A stretch of DNA of 9,622 nt from the NCBI GenBank assembly GCA_016937725.1, contig JAFGVZ010000164.1, positions 1-9,622 of the forward strand. Direction: 5' to 3'. Under the pieces are notes generated by a model. The model was given only the letters and a program-made list of their open reading frames with translations, was not told where the DNA came from and searched no databases. A program made the position numbers and the translations under genes. The DNA is from Paracoccaceae bacterium. GTDB taxonomy: Bacteria > Pseudomonadota > Alphaproteobacteria > Rhodobacterales > Rhodobacteraceae. This document shows positions 1 to 6,900 of this stretch, one piece after another (position 1 is the stretch's first letter; every line of letters begins with the position of its first letter).

Positions 1-539
1 TAAGGGATCAGCGTGTCGGGTATGGTCACTTGCCGATCCGCGAACAGCTTTTCCAAAACCGCCGCCAGCAATGCATCGTCCGGGGGGGCAAGGGCCACAT
101 GCGTGCAGGCATCAAGGCGCGAGGCAAGGTCGGGCAAGCTTATGCCCCAATCCCGGGCGGGAGCGCGGGCACTGAGCAGAACCTCTGCATGATTGGCCGC
201 TGCCAAGTTGAGCAGATGAAACAATGCTGTCTGGCCCGACTTGGTCTTGGCCACCCGCGCGGCATCGTCAATCCAAATTGCGGGGCTTTGGCCCAATGTG
301 GCAATATCTGCCTTGTTCAAGGCGCTGCCGGTTATGGCCTGCGCACCGCGCGCTGAAGCCCAGATCTGGCCCAGATGCGTTTTGCCCGCCCCTTCCGGCC
401 CATGCAGCACCAGCCGCCCGCCGGGCAGGGGCAGGCTTAGCATTCCAAGCGCGGTTGCATTGCAAGCACTGGGCACAAAGCTGCCCCGGTCCATCCGCGC
501 GGGAAGGTCAAGGCGCAGGGTCGTTTGGCGGGGCGTCAT
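1..539 (-). CDS. hda: Hda-like DnaA-related AAA+ protein (C-terminal end beyond the window)
   Basis: Hda-family proteins act with the DNA sliding clamp to stimulate ATP hydrolysis by DnaA and so switch off re-initiation. The visible 179 residues show a Walker A motif GPEGAGKT at 47-54, a Walker B-like IWIDDA at 88-93, a sensor I-like stretch LLSARAPARDW at 121-131 and LPDLASRL at 136-142, which resembles the arginine-finger helix of DnaA/Hda. There is no long N-terminal DnaA domain before the ATPase core, which fits Hda rather than DnaA. The N-terminus QTTLRLDLP (5-13) lies where Hda proteins carry a clamp-binding QL-type motif. The ATG at 539 overlaps the TGA of the upstream permease gene (ATGA), so translation is probably coupled. 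The 3' end is outside the window. The family is fairly certain; cellular role is inferred. Confidence 0.85.
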   Translation of the reverse strand, partial: MTPRQTTLRLDLPARMDRGSFVPSACNATALGMLSLPLPGGRLVLHGPEGAGKTHLGQIWASARGAQAITGSALNKADIATLGQSPAIWIDDAARVAKTKSGQTALFHLLNLAAANHAEVLLSARAPARDWGISLPDLASRLDACTHVALAPPDDALLAAVLEKLFADRQVTIPDTLIP

Positions 540-1597
540 GGCTGCCCGCCACCTTTGCCATAAAGCTTGCTGTCCATGTATTGGCTAACTCCGAACCGGA
601 CAAGCACCCCCACGCTGGCCGCCAGTGGCACGGCAATCAACATGCCGGTAAAGCCCATCAGCGCGCCGAAGGCCGACACCGCGAATAACAGCCAGACCGG
701 GTGCAATTTCACCGAATTGCCGACAATGCGCGGCACTAGGATATTGCCTTCCAACACTTGCCCAAAGGCAAAGACCGCCAGCACCAGCCCAAGTTCCACC
801 GGGCTGCCCCAGAATTGCCAAAGCCCCACGCCGATGGCCAGAATTCCCCCAAGGATGGCCCCGATATAAGGGATGAAGGAAATCAGCCCCGCCGTCACGC
901 CAATCGCCAGCCCGAATTGTAGCCCGATCAGCCCCAGCGCAGTGGCATAATAGGCGGCAAGGATGAAACACACGGTCATCTGCCCGCGCACGAAGCCCGC
1001 GATGCTGGCGTCGATCTCTCCGGCCAAGCGGCGCAGCACCGGCGCGTGCTGGCGCGGCAGCAGATCGTCGATCTGGCGCACAAGGCGCTCCCAGTCCAGC
1101 AGCAGGTAAAAGGCAACCACGGGTGTCACGACCAGAAACACCAGCGCATTCACCACGCCAGAGACCGACCGCAACACCCCTTGCGCCAATGCCGCACCCC
1201 GGTCGCGGATCGCCTCGCCAATAGACGAAAGCGAATTGCGCAACGTTTGCTCGAGTTGCGCGATATCGGGAAAGCGCGCGGTCAGAAATTCTTGCAGCCG
1301 GGCGAACAGGTCCGGCGCGGTTTCGGAAAACTGCACGACCTGCGTGACCACAGCCGGAATGACCAGAACCGCCGCCAGCACCACCGCACCAATTGCCAGC
1401 AGCATCAGCGCGGACACCGCCAGCGTGCGCGGCACGCCCCGCTTTTGCAGCTTGGTGACAACCGGGTTCAGGAAATACGCAATCGCCATGCCCGTGATGA
1501 AGGGCAAGAGCACATCGCCCATCACCCACATCAGGCCAATGAAAACAACCCCGGCAATGCCCCAATAACGCAATTGCTGGTCGATGGGCATGGCCAT
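536..1597 (-). CDS. AI-2E family transporter (PerM/UPF0118 permease)
   Basis: A 353-residue integral membrane protein of the AI-2E transporter/PerM family, of normal family length. Hydrophobic segments lie roughly at 11-43, 57-85, 145-168 and in several closely spaced helices from about 207 to 340. A soluble, amphipathic region at about 87-140 separates the second and third groups, as is usual in this family. Family-like signatures are PYIGAILGG in the middle of the C-terminal half and LEGNILVPRIVGNSVKLHP further on. The ATG at 1597 is chosen because AAGGAG stands 7 bases upstream. The gene begins 22 bases after the TerB-like gene and overlaps hda by 4 bases, so the three are probably one operon. 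The substrate cannot be told: only some members export AI-2, and others act as ion antiporters. Confidence 0.9.
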   Translation of the reverse strand: MAMPIDQQLRYWGIAGVVFIGLMWVMGDVLLPFITGMAIAYFLNPVVTKLQKRGVPRTLAVSALMLLAIGAVVLAAVLVIPAVVTQVVQFSETAPDLFARLQEFLTARFPDIAQLEQTLRNSLSSIGEAIRDRGAALAQGVLRSVSGVVNALVFLVVTPVVAFYLLLDWERLVRQIDDLLPRQHAPVLRRLAGEIDASIAGFVRGQMTVCFILAAYYATALGLIGLQFGLAIGVTAGLISFIPYIGAILGGILAIGVGLWQFWGSPVELGLVLAVFAFGQVLEGNILVPRIVGNSVKLHPVWLLFAVSAFGALMGFTGMLIAVPLAASVGVLVRFGVSQYMDSKLYGKGGGQP

Positions 1598-1619
1598 GGC
1601 GCGGCTCCTTTGGTCGGGT

Positions 1620-2042
1620 CTATAGCGTCATGTGGCGCGCGCGCGCACCGCGTTCAATAGCGGCGGCATGCAAGCGGTCTATCCCCAGTTCATAGCGGAT
1701 TTCTTCGAGCAAACGCAATTCGGTCTGTGCCAAAAGCCCGTCGGCGGCGGCGACGTCACAAGCCAGTGCATAAGCGGTCTCGAACAAGCGCTCGGGCAGG
1801 GTGTCGCGGACAAGGCCAAACAATGCATCCAGCCCGTCGGTTTCCTCGAACAATTCGAAGACGGTCTGCCCGACGGTGCGGATGCGGTCGGCATCATAAT
1901 CGGCAAAAATCGGCAGATGGTTCACCAAGGTCTGGATAGCAACCAATTCGGCAGTGCCGATATTTTGGTCGGCGGCAGAGACCGCGATCATCACCGCCAC
2001 AAGGCTGTCTTGCGGCGACATCGGGTGCGGAAGGGGGGGCAT
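1620..2042 (-). CDS. TerB-like (tellurite resistance TerB family) protein
   Basis: A 140-residue acidic, all-helical soluble protein resembling the TerB/TerB-like fold. Two similar halves each contain a short acidic turn followed by a glutamate-bearing helix: AADQNIG plus E32 (23-32) and AAADGLLAQTE (98-108). Such sites can bind metal in TerB relatives. No other ter genes are nearby, so a role in tellurite resistance should not be assumed; many alphaproteobacteria carry such single genes of unknown role. The ATG at 2042 is preferred because AGGA stands 8 bases upstream. The internal ATG at 2021 has no such site, and the frame further upstream runs into the divergent lysyl-tRNA synthetase gene. 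The gene is first in a probable operon with the permease and hda. Assignment is by pattern only. Confidence 0.75.
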   Translation of the reverse strand: MPPLPHPMSPQDSLVAVMIAVSAADQNIGTAELVAIQTLVNHLPIFADYDADRIRTVGQTVFELFEETDGLDALFGLVRDTLPERLFETAYALACDVAAADGLLAQTELRLLEEIRYELGIDRLHAAAIERGARARHMTL

Positions 2043-2075
2043 GTCTGGTATCCTGTCTATGCAGTGTGCGAGTGC

Positions 2076-2104
2076 AGAATATTGACGCGGGCGCGCCGCC
2101 GCAA
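2076..2104 (-). promoter_or_regulatory. Candidate sigma-70 promoter for the TerB-like/permease/hda operon
   Basis: On the minus strand TTGCGG (2104-2099) is followed after exactly 17 bases by TATTCT (2081-2076). This matches the sigma-70 consensus at 3 of 6 and 4 of 6 positions with ideal spacing. Transcription would begin near 2069, giving a leader of about 27 bases before the ATG at 2042. It overlaps almost completely with a candidate promoter on the other strand. Prediction by eye only. Confidence 0.45.
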
Positions 2105-2110
2105 TAGGAA
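2082..2110 (+). promoter_or_regulatory. Candidate sigma-70 promoter for lysyl-tRNA synthetase
   Basis: TTGACG (2082-2087) is followed after 17 bases by TAGGAA (2105-2110). The -35 element matches consensus at 5 of 6 positions, which suits alphaproteobacterial promoters, where the -35 box is often the stronger part; the -10 element is weak. Transcription would begin near 2117, about 39 bases before the ATG at 2156. Prediction by eye only. Confidence 0.45.
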
Positions 2111-2155
2111 CCGGGTCCAGACCCTTGCACCCCCACACGGAAGTGACCAAACCCC

Positions 2156-3775
2156 ATGTCCAGCCTGCGCGACGCTGCCCTGACCTCGAAAGCATGGCCC
2201 TTTGAAGAGGCCCGCAAGCTGGCGGCACGGTATAAGGACAAGGCACCGGAAAAGGGCTACGTGTTGTTTGAAACCGGGTATGGCCCCTCTGGCCTGCCGC
2301 ATATCGGCACCTTTGGCGAGGTGGCGCGCACCACCATGATCCGCCGCGCATTCGAGACGATCAGCGACATCCCGACCCGGCTGATCTGCTTTTCCGACGA
2401 TATGGACGGCATGCGCAAGGTGCCCGACAATGTGCCCGACCCGGCGGCACTCGCCGAGCATCTGCAAAAGCCGCTCACCTCTGTGCCCGACCCGTTTGGC
2501 ACGCATGACAGCTTTGGCCACCATAACAACGCGATGCTGCGGCGGTTTCTGGATACGTTCGGCTTTGCTTATGAATTCATCTCGGCCACAGAATACTATA
2601 AATCGGGCCAGTTCGACGAGGTGTTGCTGCGCGCCGCCGCGCGCTATGACGACCTGATGGCGGTGATGCTGAAATCCTTGCGCGAAGAGCGTCAGCAGAC
2701 CTATTCCATCTTTTTGCCGATCCACCCGGAAACGGGCCGGGTTTTGTATGTGCCGATGAAGCATGTGGATGGTTCGACGGGTGAAATTACCTTTGATGAC
2801 GAGGACGGCCGCGAATGGACGCTGCCGGTGACCGGCGGGCAGGTCAAATTGCAGTGGAAGCCCGATTTCGGCGCGCGTTGGGCCGGGCTTGGCGTGGATT
2901 TCGAGATGTATGGCAAGGACCACGCCGCCAACACGCCGATTTATGACCGGATTTGCGAAATCTTGGGCGGTCGCGCGCCAGAGCATTACATCTACGAGTT
3001 GTTCCTTGATGAGAATGGCGAGAAGATTTCCAAATCCAAGGGCAACGGGCTGACCATCGACGAATGGCTGACCTATGCAAGCACAGAATCGCTCTCTTAC
3101 TACATGTTCCAGAAACCGCGCACCGCGAAGCGGCTGTCTTGGGACGTGATCCCGAAGGCAGTCGATGAATACCATCAGCAATTGCGCGCCTATGCCGACC
3201 AGACGCTGGACCAGCAAGCGGCCAACCCGGTTTGGCACATTCATGGCGGGCAAGTGCCTGCGTCGGGGATGGTGGTCAGCTTCTCGCTGCTCTTGAACCT
3301 CGCCTCGGTCGCACGCGCGCAAGACAAGGACACGCTCTGGGGTTTTATCCGCCGCTACGCGCCAGAGGCGGCGCCGGAAACGCACCCCGATCTGGACCAA
3401 GCGGCGGGCTTTGCCGTGCGCTATTTTGCAGATTTCGTGGCACCCACGCTCAAGCCCCGCGCGCCGAGCGCCGCTGAACGCGCAGCCCTGGAAGATCTGG
3501 CCGCTACGCTGAAAGACATGGCCGAGACAGGCAGTGTGCCTGCCGCCCATGCCGCCGACTATGACAGCTTCAGCGAAGACCTGTTCATGTCGGTCGTGCG
3601 CGATACGGGCAAGGCGCATGGCTTCGACAATCTGCGCGAATGGTTCAAAGTGCTTTACGAAGTGCTGCTGGGGTCCGACCAAGGTCCGCGTTGGGGCAGC
3701 TTCATCGCGCTTTACGGCTTGTCCGAAACCGTTTCCCTGATAGAGCGTGGCCTGTCGGGAGAGCTTGCAGCTTAA
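2156..3775 (+). CDS. lysS: Lysine--tRNA ligase, class I
   Basis: Charges tRNA-Lys with lysine in the cytoplasm. This is the class I enzyme, mostly archaeal but also the sole LysRS in many alphaproteobacteria, and unrelated in fold to the class II enzyme of E. coli. The 539-residue protein carries the class I nucleotide-binding signatures: HIGT at 49-52 in the context GPSGLPHIGTFGE, and KISKS at 290-294 as the KMSKS loop. The helix-rich C-terminal part, from about 330 on, would bind the anticodon. Length is normal for the family. The ATG at 2156 has only a weak GGAAG upstream, but the protein starts as expected. It is transcribed alone, diverging from the TerB-like operon and converging on the CHAD gene, with which it shares overlapping stop codons. 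Confidence 0.96.
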   Translation: MSSLRDAALTSKAWPFEEARKLAARYKDKAPEKGYVLFETGYGPSGLPHIGTFGEVARTTMIRRAFETISDIPTRLICFSDDMDGMRKVPDNVPDPAALAEHLQKPLTSVPDPFGTHDSFGHHNNAMLRRFLDTFGFAYEFISATEYYKSGQFDEVLLRAAARYDDLMAVMLKSLREERQQTYSIFLPIHPETGRVLYVPMKHVDGSTGEITFDDEDGREWTLPVTGGQVKLQWKPDFGARWAGLGVDFEMYGKDHAANTPIYDRICEILGGRAPEHYIYELFLDENGEKISKSKGNGLTIDEWLTYASTESLSYYMFQKPRTAKRLSWDVIPKAVDEYHQQLRAYADQTLDQQAANPVWHIHGGQVPASGMVVSFSLLLNLASVARAQDKDTLWGFIRRYAPEAAPETHPDLDQAAGFAVRYFADFVAPTLKPRAPSAAERAALEDLAATLKDMAETGSVPAAHAADYDSFSEDLFMSVVRDTGKAHGFDNLREWFKVLYEVLLGSDQGPRWGSFIALYGLSETVSLIERGLSGELAA

Positions 3776-4641
3776 CCCTTGCACCAAACCTGCCAAACTT
3801 TGGCCCAATCCTCTGCCGGGTTGGGCTGGTTATACAGCGCCGCCCCCAAGGTGAGCGCAGTCTGCGCATGACGGTTGCGCAAGGCGGTCAGATCAAGCGC
3901 CAGACGGTCCAAGGCCGGATCACCGGGGCAGGTCGTGCGCAAATACATATCTAGCACGTCCAGATCGTTATGGGCGCCCAATACGCGCGCCAAGCCATCG
4001 ACCTGCGCGATATGCTGGCGCATGGTTTTGGGGTCGATCGGCTTGAAGAACCGCGCCTGATACCAATGCTGTTTAAGCCGCTTGCGCCAATCGTGAAAGG
4101 CGGTTGCGTCCTCAGTAGCGTGGCAGGCTGCGGCATAGGCATGATGCCCCTTGTCCCATGTGCGAGCCAGATTGTGCCACAGGCTCGGGGCGGTCTTGCC
4201 CCTTATTTCCATCTCTGTCACCGCCTGTGCGAAAGCTGCCATCATATCCGCGAATTGCGCAATCGCATCCGGGTCCAGCGCGGCATCAGATAGGTCGATC
4301 TCGTCCAGCAGCGCATAGCGCAGGCTGTCGAAGTCCGACGGGGTGCGGCGGCGGGCGGTTAGGCTATCGAAGGTGGCCAGCATCACCTCTGCATCGCGGG
4401 CAGGGGCCAGTTTGGCGGCCGCATCGCGGATCGCGCCATGCCAATCCGGGGCAGCGTCCCAGCCGCCACGCAGCAGGCGCAACAGGCCGCGAAGTTCCTT
4501 GCTGCGTTTGCGCAACTCGAACACACTGGCATTCGGGCCATGCGCTGCGACTTCTGCACAGGCCATCCGCGCGCGGGCGCCTAGCACCCGTTGCAAGGCG
4601 GGCAACAGCTTGGGCCGGTCGGCTGGGTAAGCAAGTTTCAT
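3772..4641 (-). CDS. CHAD domain-containing protein
   Basis: A 289-residue helical protein made of one CHAD domain. CHAD (conserved histidine alpha-helical domain) has two helical-bundle repeats with basic faces and binds inorganic polyphosphate; many members locate to polyphosphate granules. Repeat one shows FELRKRSKELRGLLRLLR (41-58) and LAPARDAEVML (78-88). Repeat two shows the fuller signature FHDWRKRLK (182-190) and LGAHNDLDVL (221-230). In repeat one the usual histidine before the Arg/Lys run appears replaced by Phe/Glu. There is no N-terminal CYTH domain and no CYTH neighbour. The ATG at 4641 is used; a GTG directly before it, at 4644, is an alternative, and neither has a clear ribosome-binding site. 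Its TAA overlaps the TAA of the convergent lysyl-tRNA synthetase gene. Confidence 0.85.
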   Translation of the reverse strand: MKLAYPADRPKLLPALQRVLGARARMACAEVAAHGPNASVFELRKRSKELRGLLRLLRGGWDAAPDWHGAIRDAAAKLAPARDAEVMLATFDSLTARRRTPSDFDSLRYALLDEIDLSDAALDPDAIAQFADMMAAFAQAVTEMEIRGKTAPSLWHNLARTWDKGHHAYAAACHATEDATAFHDWRKRLKQHWYQARFFKPIDPKTMRQHIAQVDGLARVLGAHNDLDVLDMYLRTTCPGDPALDRLALDLTALRNRHAQTALTLGAALYNQPNPAEDWAKVWQVWCKG

Positions 4642-4781
4642 CACTAGGGCACATTCGTTACTTTGGCCTGATTATCATGGCGGGCGAATAAGGCACAGCT
4701 TGGGCCGATTGATGGCCGCGCGCTGAAACTGATCCGGGCAGGCTTGCGTAGCGTAAAGACCCATATGTGAAAGGACACCCG

Positions 4782-5183
4782 ATGCGCCTTATCCTTGCCT
4801 TGTTGCTTGCCCTCTCCCTCGCCCCGGCCACGTTGCGCGCCCAAGACAGCGCTATCTCTGACGTGATCCAAGGCCAGATATCTGCCTTTCAGGCCGATGA
4901 TTTCGACACTGCGTTCGAGTATGCCAGCCCGACCATCAAACGCCTGTTCGGCACGCCAGAACGCTTTGGCCAGATGGTGCAAAGCGGCTACCCGATGGTC
5001 TATCGGCCCGCCGAAGTGCGCATGCTGGAACAGCGCGATCTAGGCTCTGCCAAGGTGCAGCGCGTGATGATCCGCGATGCACAAGGGCGTTTTCACTTCT
5101 TGGACTACCAGATGATCTCGACAGATATGGGCTGGCAAATCAACGGTGTGCAAATCTTGGCAGAGCCAGAGGTCGGGGCCTGA
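4782..5183 (+). CDS. Exported DUF4864-type protein of unknown function
   Basis: A 133-residue protein with a typical Sec signal peptide: an Arg at position 2, a Leu/Ala-rich core at about 3-14 and a likely signal peptidase I cut after ATLRA (residue 20). The mature part, about 113 residues, begins with a helical stretch containing IQGQISAFQADDFDTAF and a serine/proline segment, YASPTIKRLFG, then GYPMVYRP and a beta-rich end. This resembles DUF4864, a small family common in Rhodobacterales and similar in size to NTF2-like folds. The start at 4782 is chosen because AAGGA stands about 7 bases upstream; the in-frame GTG at 4767 would add five residues before the signal. It stands alone, diverging from the CHAD gene and ending 5 bases from the convergent adenosyltransferase gene. 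Function unknown. Confidence 0.8.
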   Translation: MRLILALLLALSLAPATLRAQDSAISDVIQGQISAFQADDFDTAFEYASPTIKRLFGTPERFGQMVQSGYPMVYRPAEVRMLEQRDLGSAKVQRVMIRDAQGRFHFLDYQMISTDMGWQINGVQILAEPEVGA

Positions 5184-5188
5184 CGCGC

Positions 5189-5761
5189 CTAACGGTTCGC
5201 GCCGGGCACCCATAAGATATCATCCGCGCCATTGTTGTTGACAACGCGGCCCGCGACGAAGAACCAATCCGACAAGCGGTTCAGGTATTTGATCGCAGCC
5301 TCGTTTACGCTTTCGATGGCGGCCAGCGCGATGGTTTCGCGCTCCGCCCGGCGCGCGACGGTGCGGCACATGTGGAAATGCGCGGCCAAGGGCGTGCCAC
5401 CGGGAAGGATGAAGCTGCGCAACGGTTGCAAATTGGCGTTCATCGCGTCGATCTCGGTTTCCAGCCGCGTGACCTGTTCGGGGATCATGCGCAACGGAGG
5501 ATATTCTGCCTCTGCATCGCGCTCCATATTCGGGGTGCACAGGTCTGCGCCCAGATCGAACAGGTCGTTCTGAATGCGCGCCATGGCGGCGGCCATGTCA
5601 TCGGTTGCATGCAGTCGGGCAATGCCCATGACCGCGTTCAATTCATCGACCGTGCCATAGGCGGTCACGCGCTGCGAATGCTTGGCCACGCGCGCGCCAT
5701 TGCCAAGCGCGGTTTCGCCCGCATCGCCGGTGCGGGTGTAGATCTTGTTCAAAACAACCAT
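5189..5761 (-). CDS. pduO: Cob(I)alamin adenosyltransferase, PduO type
   Basis: Transfers the adenosyl group from ATP to the reduced corrinoid to make adenosylcobalamin, the cofactor of methylmalonyl-CoA mutase, ethylmalonyl-CoA mutase and class II ribonucleotide reductase. The 190-residue length is normal for the PduO/MMAB fold. Signatures seen are the ATP-binding N-terminus TRTGDAGETALG (9-20), AYGTVDELN (34-42), FILPGGTPLAAHFHMCRT (117-134) with the following RRAER, and NRLSDWFFVAGR (161-172). The ATG at 5761 comes one base after the stop of the upstream HIG1-type gene (TGA-T-ATG), with AGGGG upstream inside that gene, so the two are surely co-transcribed and probably translationally coupled. 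It is the last gene of the minus-strand run. Not the unrelated CobA/BtuR type. Confidence 0.94.
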   Translation of the reverse strand: MVVLNKIYTRTGDAGETALGNGARVAKHSQRVTAYGTVDELNAVMGIARLHATDDMAAAMARIQNDLFDLGADLCTPNMERDAEAEYPPLRMIPEQVTRLETEIDAMNANLQPLRSFILPGGTPLAAHFHMCRTVARRAERETIALAAIESVNEAAIKYLNRLSDWFFVAGRVVNNNGADDILWVPGANR

Positions 5762-5762
5762 A

Positions 5763-5972
5763 TCAGGCCCCTTTTTGTCGGAAATAGACGAACGCGACGA
5801 TCAGGATAACCGCGATGAATTGTGCGTAAAGCCGCCACCGCATCATCCGGTTGCCATGCTTTTGGTTGAATTCGCCGCCCTTGCCAAAGCCGCCGATGCC
5901 CACCATCAGCACCCCCAGCACTGCAAGGCAGGCGATCAGCGCAGCTATGAAAAGTGGATCGCTGGAAAGCAT
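5763..5972 (-). CDS. HIG1-type twin-transmembrane protein
   Basis: A 69-residue membrane protein with two hydrophobic helices, about residues 7-27 and 48-64. They are joined by a short polar loop containing FGKGGEFNQKHGNRMMRWR. The 'N-x-MMRWR' pattern just before the second helix is characteristic of the HIG1 (hypoxia-induced gene 1) family. The eukaryotic relatives (Rcf1/HIGD1A) associate with respiratory supercomplexes and cytochrome oxidase; the role of bacterial single-domain versions is little known. The ATG at 5972, with GGGGA upstream, is preferred over an in-frame extension to 5999 that only adds charged residues. It lies 94 bases downstream of the dehydrogenase gene and one base upstream of the adenosyltransferase gene. 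Confidence 0.8.
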   Translation of the reverse strand: MLSSDPLFIAALIACLAVLGVLMVGIGGFGKGGEFNQKHGNRMMRWRLYAQFIAVILIVAFVYFRQKGA

Positions 5973-6066
5973 GGTCTGTCCCCGCCTGAGTGGTCGCATT
6001 CATTCGTCTGTGCGGGGCAACTTAACCTGTCTGTGGCTGGTTGCGACCCCTAATTTTGTCCTCTTG

Positions 6067-6891
6067 TCACATCCGCTGCAAGATCAGGTCCAAAAGCCTT
6101 GTGGGCAGAATGCGGCGCAAAGCGCTCAGCAGGTAGGTGGGCGTTGTGACCGGGTAGCGGGCCCTCGGGCGGCGCGATTCTAGCGCATGGATCAGGCGGC
6201 GGGTGACGGCTTCGGGCGGCAATTCAAAGAAATCGGGCTCTGATTTATCATAAAGCCGCGCAAGTAAACTGTCGCGGTATTGCGCGGCGCGAGGGCTGTT
6301 TTCCCAGTCGATCCATGTCTCGAAATGCGGGATCGAATTTTGCCTTATCTGCGACGTGATCGGCCCCGGTTCGATCAGGATCACATGAATGCCGGTATCC
6401 GCCAGCTCCAGCCGCATCACGTCCGACAGCCCTTCCAGCGCGAATTTGCTGGCCACATAGGCGCCGCGCCATTTCAGCGCGGCCAGCCCCAGCACCGAGG
6501 AGTTCTGCACGATCCGCCCATGCCCTTGCGCGCGCATCACCGGAATGACCGCGCGGGTCAGTTCGTGCCAGCCAAAGAGGTTGGTTTCAAACAAGGCGCG
6601 CAACCCGTCCGTGGGCAGGTCTTCGACGGCGCCGGGCAGGGCGAAAGCCCCGTTGTTGAACAACGCGTCCAGCCGCCCGCCGGTGCGGGCAAGCGTTTCA
6701 TCCACAGCAGTGTGGATGCTGTCGCGGTCGGTCAGATCCAGCGGGAAACTGTCCAGCCCTTCGGCTTGCAGGCGCGCGCAATCCGTCGGTTTGCGACAAG
6801 TGGCCAACACCTGCCATCCACGTTTGGCAAGGGCATGGGCCGCATGATAGCCAATGCCTGAACTGCACCCGGTGATCAGAACGCTGCGCAT
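6067..6891 (-). CDS. Short-chain dehydrogenase/reductase (SDR), classical type
   Basis: A 274-residue classical SDR, an NAD(P)-dependent oxidoreductase with a Rossmann fold. It has the cofactor-binding TGCSSGIG at 7-14, NNG at 79-81 (a variant of NNAG), the active-site Asn 104 in FETNLFG, Ser 131/132, and the YVASK pair Tyr 145 and Lys 149, followed by PGPI at 175-178. All catalytic residues are thus present. Arg 33 after the second beta strand (ATCRKP) suggests a preference for NADP(H). The C-terminal stretch of about 75 residues, with an Arg-rich region near 231-245, resembles that of SDRs acting on lipophilic or steroid-like substrates, but the substrate cannot be named. The ATG at 6891 has AAGG 7 bases upstream and lies 9 bases after the response-regulator stop, so it probably belongs to that operon. 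Confidence 0.9.
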   Translation of the reverse strand: MRSVLITGCSSGIGYHAAHALAKRGWQVLATCRKPTDCARLQAEGLDSFPLDLTDRDSIHTAVDETLARTGGRLDALFNNGAFALPGAVEDLPTDGLRALFETNLFGWHELTRAVIPVMRAQGHGRIVQNSSVLGLAALKWRGAYVASKFALEGLSDVMRLELADTGIHVILIEPGPITSQIRQNSIPHFETWIDWENSPRAAQYRDSLLARLYDKSEPDFFELPPEAVTRRLIHALESRRPRARYPVTTPTYLLSALRRILPTRLLDLILQRM

Positions 6892-6900
6892 GGCCCGACC

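Noticed and set aside
1046..1660. A 204-codon plus-strand frame opposite the permease gene.
   Set aside because: Antisense to a well-supported membrane protein; composition rich in His/Arg/Gln is typical of a shadow frame.
1620..2042. A tellurite resistance operon.
   Set aside because: Only a single TerB-like gene is present; no terA, terC, terD or terZ-like neighbour is seen.
2043..2351. N-terminal extension of the TerB-like protein to 243 residues.
   Set aside because: It would run through the divergent control region and into the lysyl-tRNA synthetase gene. The ATG at 2042 has a ribosome-binding site and gives the family length.
2057..3808. A 583-codon open frame on the minus strand opposite lysyl-tRNA synthetase.
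   Set aside because: It is antisense to a clearly conserved gene, its product is rich in Arg/His with no recognisable domain, and it is the usual shadow of a GC-rich coding region.
4671..4676. GATAAT on the minus strand as a -10 box for the CHAD gene.
   Set aside because: The box is good, but no convincing -35 element lies 16-18 bases upstream, so it was not listed as a promoter.
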